Below are positions 35,106 through 39,048 of a stretch of 39,048 nucleotides of DNA, piece by piece. Both the position numbers and the translations under genes were made by a program. A model generated the notes under the pieces. That model did no database searches, had not been told where the DNA came from, and worked only from the letters and a program-made list of their open reading frames with translations. Position 1 is the first letter of the stretch. Every line of letters begins with the position of its first letter. This DNA comes from Flammeovirga aprica JL-4 (GTDB taxonomy: Bacteria; Bacteroidota; Bacteroidia; Cytophagales; Flammeovirgaceae), in assembly GCF_012844305.1 (NCBI RefSeq), contig NZ_JABANE010000086.1, forward strand, positions 1-39,048. The letters run 5' to 3'.

Positions 35106-36749
35106 ATGAAATCAATATATAAACTAATCATAATTGGGCTTTTGGGTATTGGGTTTGGATGCTCTAATGAGATTCTTCCTGTACTTACAGAAGATGAAGT
35201 CTATGGTACAATAGAAAGCCAGAAATCTGCTGTATTGGGGATGTATGGTACTATGTTGGATTTTAAAGGGTATGCCTCACAACAACATGATGTAACGATG
35301 AATTCTGGCTTTTTCTATTCAGGGAAAAAAGATTACAACTTCACTATTGCATCTTTGAATGCAACACCTACGGATATCCCTGTAAATGATGCATGGTTGA
35401 ACTATTATAAAACTATTAATAGTGCCAATGATATCATTTACAATATCGAAAAAAGAAATGGTGGGGATATGATGGCTGAAGGTGTACCTTCAACATCAAG
35501 AAATTATGTTGGTCAAGCCTATTTTGCACGAGCACTTAACTATTACAGAATTTTTCAATATTGGGGTGGTGCTCCTTTGAGAATCTTACCGGTATCCATG
35601 GAAGAAGTATACAAAGGTAGAGCTACAAAAGCTGAAATGTTGGATCTCATTATCTCTGATTTAGAAAAGGCTACTGAAATGATGGCTGGCGATGATCAAG
35701 AGTTTGGTTTTCCCAAAAAATATGCTGCTAACTTCTTATTGGCTAAAGTGTATAGCTCTATCGCTTATGCTGCTGAGAGTAATGATGAGTGGTTAAAAGT
35801 AGAAGGTTATACAGATCAAGGAAGCTCTATCTATTGGGACTTAGCCTATGAAGAAGGTTTGAAAGTTCACCAAAAATACAGCTTGGTTCCTCGATATGGT
35901 GATTTGTGGGAATTACAAACAGGAAACAACACTACTGAATCAATCTTTGAAATTCAATTTAGTGTTACTTCAGCTACACAAACTTCATTCTACAGAACAT
36001 TTACTCCTAAGTCATATACAATGGGGGTTAATAATTTCGGGAGGCTATATGCAAATCCTGAGTTGTATGACAAAATGGTAGAAGAGTCTCCTGAAGATCC
36101 ACGTATTGGAGAAACATTTATGAACAGATATGTCGGTTATAAGAAAAATGATGACGGCAGTATAGGACATAATGGTTGGGAGACACTACATTATCCAGAA
36201 AAGAAAGTTCAAGGAGTAGTCACTAGAACTAACCTTGCTACAGGCTTTACTCCTTTGCATAAATTAATGCAAAGAGATAGAACAGCTACTACAGTAACAG
36301 CCGATAAAAACTGGGTAATATTCAGATATGCTGACTACTTATTAATGATGGGAGCAATTGCCAATAAAAAAGGACTTGCTGGTGATGCTGTCAGCTACGT
36401 AAATGAAGTGTTGAGCAGAGCTAGAAACTCAGGAGAAACAGTTACTGAATTTCCTAAAGATTGGGCTCCAATGGGACAAGATGAGTTTGATTTGAAAGTT
36501 TTCTGGCAAAGAAGATTAGAACTTGTAGGTGAAGGTACTGATTGGTTTGATGCTAGAAAAAGAGGTTACAACTTCTTTAAAACAAATGTGATTGACAGAC
36601 ATAACGACTTTGTTCAAGGACCACTAGGTGTACCTTCCATTGATGTTACTTACCCTGACAACACAAGAGTAATGTACCTTCCTATCCCTAATGATGAGAT
36701 CAATTCAAATTATCTTATCACTGGTGCAGATCAAAACCCTGGTTACTAA
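35106..36749 (+). CDS. SusD/RagB-family surface glycan-binding lipoprotein
   Basis: 547 residues. Lipobox ends at C19 ('GIGFGCSNE'). The SusD fold is shown by 'VLGMYGTMLDF', 'INSANDIIYNIEKRNGG', the TPR-helix segment 'GQAYFARALNYYRIFQYWGG' and the closing landmarks 'RRLELVGEGTDWFDARKRGY' and 'YLPIPNDEINSN'. SusD lids the SusC barrel and binds the glycan at the cell surface. It lies 26 bases behind susC and 18 bases before the third gene, so the three form an operon. Ligand specificity cannot be read from sequence. Confidence 0.96.
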   Translation: MKSIYKLIIIGLLGIGFGCSNEILPVLTEDEVYGTIESQKSAVLGMYGTMLDFKGYASQQHDVTMNSGFFYSGKKDYNFTIASLNATPTDIPVNDAWLNYYKTINSANDIIYNIEKRNGGDMMAEGVPSTSRNYVGQAYFARALNYYRIFQYWGGAPLRILPVSMEEVYKGRATKAEMLDLIISDLEKATEMMAGDDQEFGFPKKYAANFLLAKVYSSIAYAAESNDEWLKVEGYTDQGSSIYWDLAYEEGLKVHQKYSLVPRYGDLWELQTGNNTTESIFEIQFSVTSATQTSFYRTFTPKSYTMGVNNFGRLYANPELYDKMVEESPEDPRIGETFMNRYVGYKKNDDGSIGHNGWETLHYPEKKVQGVVTRTNLATGFTPLHKLMQRDRTATTVTADKNWVIFRYADYLLMMGAIANKKGLAGDAVSYVNEVLSRARNSGETVTEFPKDWAPMGQDEFDLKVFWQRRLELVGEGTDWFDARKRGYNFFKTNVIDRHNDFVQGPLGVPSIDVTYPDNTRVMYLPIPNDEINSNYLITGADQNPGY

Positions 36750-36767
36750 CATTAAATTGATTTAAGA

Positions 36768-38711
36768 ATGAAAAATAAATATAGATATATTGGTTTCCTT
36801 CTCTTTTTGGTGGCTAGTTTTTCAAGCTGTCAAAAAGAACTTGAAACACCTGATCATTTAAAAGATGTTGACAAACAAACCCCATATGATCTACAGTATG
36901 ACAAAGTAGATATAGGGTATGTAGATACTATCTTTGTACCCACCCCTACATGGGAAGGTACCTCTTATGTAAACTTCTTCTTGGATTCTGTTTCTTCAGA
37001 TGTGGAAGATTTTGACCACGAGCAATTTGCAAACTTAATTCAAGTTGATAGAACAACGGGAGAAATTATCCTAACTTCTACTGCAAATGTAGATCTGGAG
37101 AATCAAGCATACGGTAATTATGTAATGAGAATCAGAATGGACTACAAAGGTGGTTCTGTTTATCAGGATAGTGCTTGTACGATTCAGCTGATGGAATTAC
37201 CATTTACTTTTGATTACTCTAAAGCACCTTCTTCTATTGCATTCACAAAAGAAGGCGTTTTTGCTACTCCTGAGATCAAAGCCCTAGAAGGATATTCAAT
37301 TTTAGAATTATCTTACTTCCCTGAAATTGAAGGAATCTCTATAGATACTTTGGGACAGTTATCAAAGACAGGCCTTGATACACCTATAGGTGATTATACT
37401 ATCGGGCTTCTAGTTGAAACAGATCGTGGTCCAAAGACATTGGAGGATGTATACAGCTTTACTTTGAATCCTATTGCTATTGATCTATTATACGAGGATA
37501 CAGAGGTTGACTTTATGAAAATTGGAGAAATAGCTTCCCCAACCATTAGTACAGAAGAGGATATTGATCTGGATGAAATCACTTACTCAATCACTGATAA
37601 TAGAGGTAAAGAAACTGGCGATATCAGCATCGATGAAAACTCTGGCGTGATCTCAAAAAATGGGTTCAATGTACCAAATGGCACTACTTCTTACAATGTG
37701 ATTTTAACAACTCCTGTTGGTGAATTAATAGTAGAAGATGCATTTACGATGACTGTAGCTGATAAACCAGTAATTACTTATTTAGGTAATGGTCAAGTAG
37801 GAGATCATTTGTCAAAAGCGAAATTATCACCTTGGACAGCTATGAATGCTTCTATTAACAGCGACCCTGTAACAGATAATCCAGTTTATAAATTAAAAAC
37901 GACTCCATTTGAAGGAATTTCTATTGATGCAACTACTGGAGAAATCAGTGTTGCTGAAAACAGTAATATTCCTGATGGCAACTACCCTATCATCGTAACG
38001 GTTGAAATAATGTTGGATGGAGAGACCTACCCTATCGATTTTGAAGTTTTTGAAATTGAAGTATCAACTACTTGGGAAGATCATTTCTTCACTGATTTTG
38101 AATTTGCAAGTGACGCTCAGTTTAAATTCAAAATTGACAGTGACAATGCTTATGGATTCAGATCACAAGAGTTTGGAGATTATCACTTCATCAGAACAAA
38201 CAATGGTGTAAAATTAGAGTGGGTAGCTGGAAAAAGAGAAAACTTTGGAGAAACAGTAACAAAATCTGCTATGAGTAACGTTTTTGAATGGTCTGAATCT
38301 GTAGACAGAGGTAGATCAGGGTTAATCAAAAACATTGATGTTGAAGTGGACTGGAGACGTGTTGAGGTGAGCTTCACTGAACAATACAATAATCAAGCTC
38401 CCGTTTTTGATAGATATGTGAAGTTTGGATATGATAATGACCCTTCCAAAGTATATGACGCAAATGACTGGACTAATATTGATGGTTTGACATGGAGTTC
38501 GTCTACAAATTGGCCTGGCAATTCAAACGACCTTAAAGACAGAAACCTAGTGGAGGTAACAATTGAAGGTGATGATTTAATGACAAATCAAACCCTTAAT
38601 ATAATGAGTATGATTGAAGTTACAGAAAAAGCAGATGGTGTCAGCCTTGCTTGGGGACTTGATAATTACACTGTAAAAGTTGCCAAAACATTTGATGTGG
38701 TTTATGAATAA
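36768..38711 (+). CDS. Surface lipoprotein with four Ig/cadherin-like modules (likely SGBP)
   Basis: 647 residues, not a family I can name. The lipobox ends at C21, followed by QKELE, close to the Bacteroidota lipoprotein export signal for surface display. A motif of the form (V/I)-D-x-x-(T/S/L)-G-x-I/L recurs at D94, D193, D289 and D387 ('VDRTTGEI', 'IDTLGQL', 'IDENSGVI', 'IDATTGEI'), i.e. every 96-99 residues, indicating four tandem Ig- or cadherin-like modules. Residues about 435-647 form a different C-terminal beta-rich domain with aromatic residues that could bind sugar. As the third gene behind susC-susD it occupies the place of SusE/SusF-type surface glycan-binding proteins and probably does that job, holding the binding domain away from the membrane. 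Confidence 0.8.
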   Translation: MKNKYRYIGFLLFLVASFSSCQKELETPDHLKDVDKQTPYDLQYDKVDIGYVDTIFVPTPTWEGTSYVNFFLDSVSSDVEDFDHEQFANLIQVDRTTGEIILTSTANVDLENQAYGNYVMRIRMDYKGGSVYQDSACTIQLMELPFTFDYSKAPSSIAFTKEGVFATPEIKALEGYSILELSYFPEIEGISIDTLGQLSKTGLDTPIGDYTIGLLVETDRGPKTLEDVYSFTLNPIAIDLLYEDTEVDFMKIGEIASPTISTEEDIDLDEITYSITDNRGKETGDISIDENSGVISKNGFNVPNGTTSYNVILTTPVGELIVEDAFTMTVADKPVITYLGNGQVGDHLSKAKLSPWTAMNASINSDPVTDNPVYKLKTTPFEGISIDATTGEISVAENSNIPDGNYPIIVTVEIMLDGETYPIDFEVFEIEVSTTWEDHFFTDFEFASDAQFKFKIDSDNAYGFRSQEFGDYHFIRTNNGVKLEWVAGKRENFGETVTKSAMSNVFEWSESVDRGRSGLIKNIDVEVDWRRVEVSFTEQYNNQAPVFDRYVKFGYDNDPSKVYDANDWTNIDGLTWSSSTNWPGNSNDLKDRNLVEVTIEGDDLMTNQTLNIMSMIEVTEKADGVSLAWGLDNYTVKVAKTFDVVYE

Positions 38712-38719
38712 GTAAGTCC

Positions 38720-38741
38720 AAATCAGCAATGATTTATTTTT
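38720..38741 (+). terminator. Weak candidate terminator of the susC operon
   Basis: A 6-bp stem (38720-38725 with 38730-38735) is followed by A and five T, starting 9 bases after the stop. It is A+T-only apart from two pairs and so is a weak candidate. Confidence 0.35.
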
Positions 38742-38770
38742 GACTTAAGTAGCAATAAATAGAGTGTAAT

Positions 38771-38974
38771 AAGTACTGTGACAAAAGAAATGGAACAATA
38801 ATATACGTGCAACATGACTGAAGTCATAGGCTGGTGATATTGACTCCAACACCACTAAAGTATTGCCTCCGTTATCAACCTTCAAGGCTTTAGTCTTGAG
38901 TAGGTTGCCCTATTACCTGCCCATAGTTTTAACTATGGTGCACGAAACACTCGTTTACTTTTGTCCTAGTACTT
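38771..38974. mobile_element. Second MITE-like element of the AGTACT family, with REP-like hairpins inside
   Basis: The ends 38771-38790 and 38955-38974 are inverted repeats matching at 17 of 20 positions. Its right end is identical over 20 bases to the right end of the element at 1785-1943. The interior is unrelated to that element and contains hairpins at 38814-38827 (ATGACT/AGTCAT), 38883-38898 (7 bp with one G-U) and 38921-38938 (perfect 8 bp). No coding capacity and no clear target duplication. Confidence 0.6.
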
Positions 38975-39048
38975 AAGTACATTGTAAACTAAATTATCGT
39001 AAATTATAGGTCTAAATTTTATAGAGATGAAAAAAGACCATATTCAAC

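Larger units (their letters stand above)
38712..39048. other. Right-edge non-coding region
   Basis: 337 bases to the window end with no gene. It holds a weak low-GC hairpin with T run (38720-38741) that may end the susC operon, and the MITE-like element at 38771-38974. An ATG-rich stretch near 39028 may begin a gene that runs off the window; too little is visible to call it. Confidence 0.55.

Overview
The window is AT-rich chromosomal DNA from a Bacteroidota bacterium. Supporting signs are a SusC/SusD pair, a type IX secretion (T9SS) C-terminal sorting domain, carboxypeptidase-regulatory-like domains, Bacteroidota-type TAnnTTTG -7 boxes and the lack of convincing Shine-Dalgarno sites. Sulfatases beside galactosidase-type hydrolases suggest a marine algal-polysaccharide degrader, for example a Flammeovirga-like Cytophagia member. 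The genus is a guess from overall character.

Left part, about 1-12.7 kb, is mostly housekeeping. It holds two paralogous AraC-type regulators separated by a small SRPBCC-fold secreted protein, an MlaE/MlaF lipid-transport pair, an orphan membrane protein, endonuclease V, the lytic transglycosylase MltG, an M16 peptidase, a DivIC/FtsB-like division protein and a secreted M1 peptidase. Scattered through it are small non-autonomous mobile elements (1785-1943 and 2942-3102, the latter with a TAA target duplication), REP-like hairpins at the left edge, and a scar where two divergent genes (an AraC regulator and a porin) have both lost their 5' parts (9287-10352).

The right part, about 14.2-38.7 kb, looks like one large polysaccharide-utilisation region. 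A minus-strand operon encodes a GH36/GH27-type alpha-galactosidase-like lipoprotein, a GH31 enzyme and a clan-A-like hydrolase. A plus-strand gene encodes a T9SS-secreted protein with carbohydrate-binding-like domains and exact 79-residue MBG repeats. A second minus-strand group encodes a Ser-type sulfatase, a membrane-spanning propeller sensor fused directly to an AraC DNA-binding domain with no kinase or receiver, a galactose-mutarotase-like epimerase and a Cys-type sulfatase. A plus-strand susC-susD-surface-lipoprotein operon follows.

Read together, the system would bind a sulfated, alpha-galactose-containing glycan at the cell surface, import oligosaccharides through SusCD, strip sulfate with two sulfatases, hydrolyse glycosidic bonds with three hydrolases and equilibrate the released sugar with the mutarotase, under control of the membrane sensor. 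A carrageenan- or agar-like galactan is the favoured substrate by inference only; no endo-acting galactanase is visible here. No rRNA, tRNA, CRISPR array or intact transposase was found.
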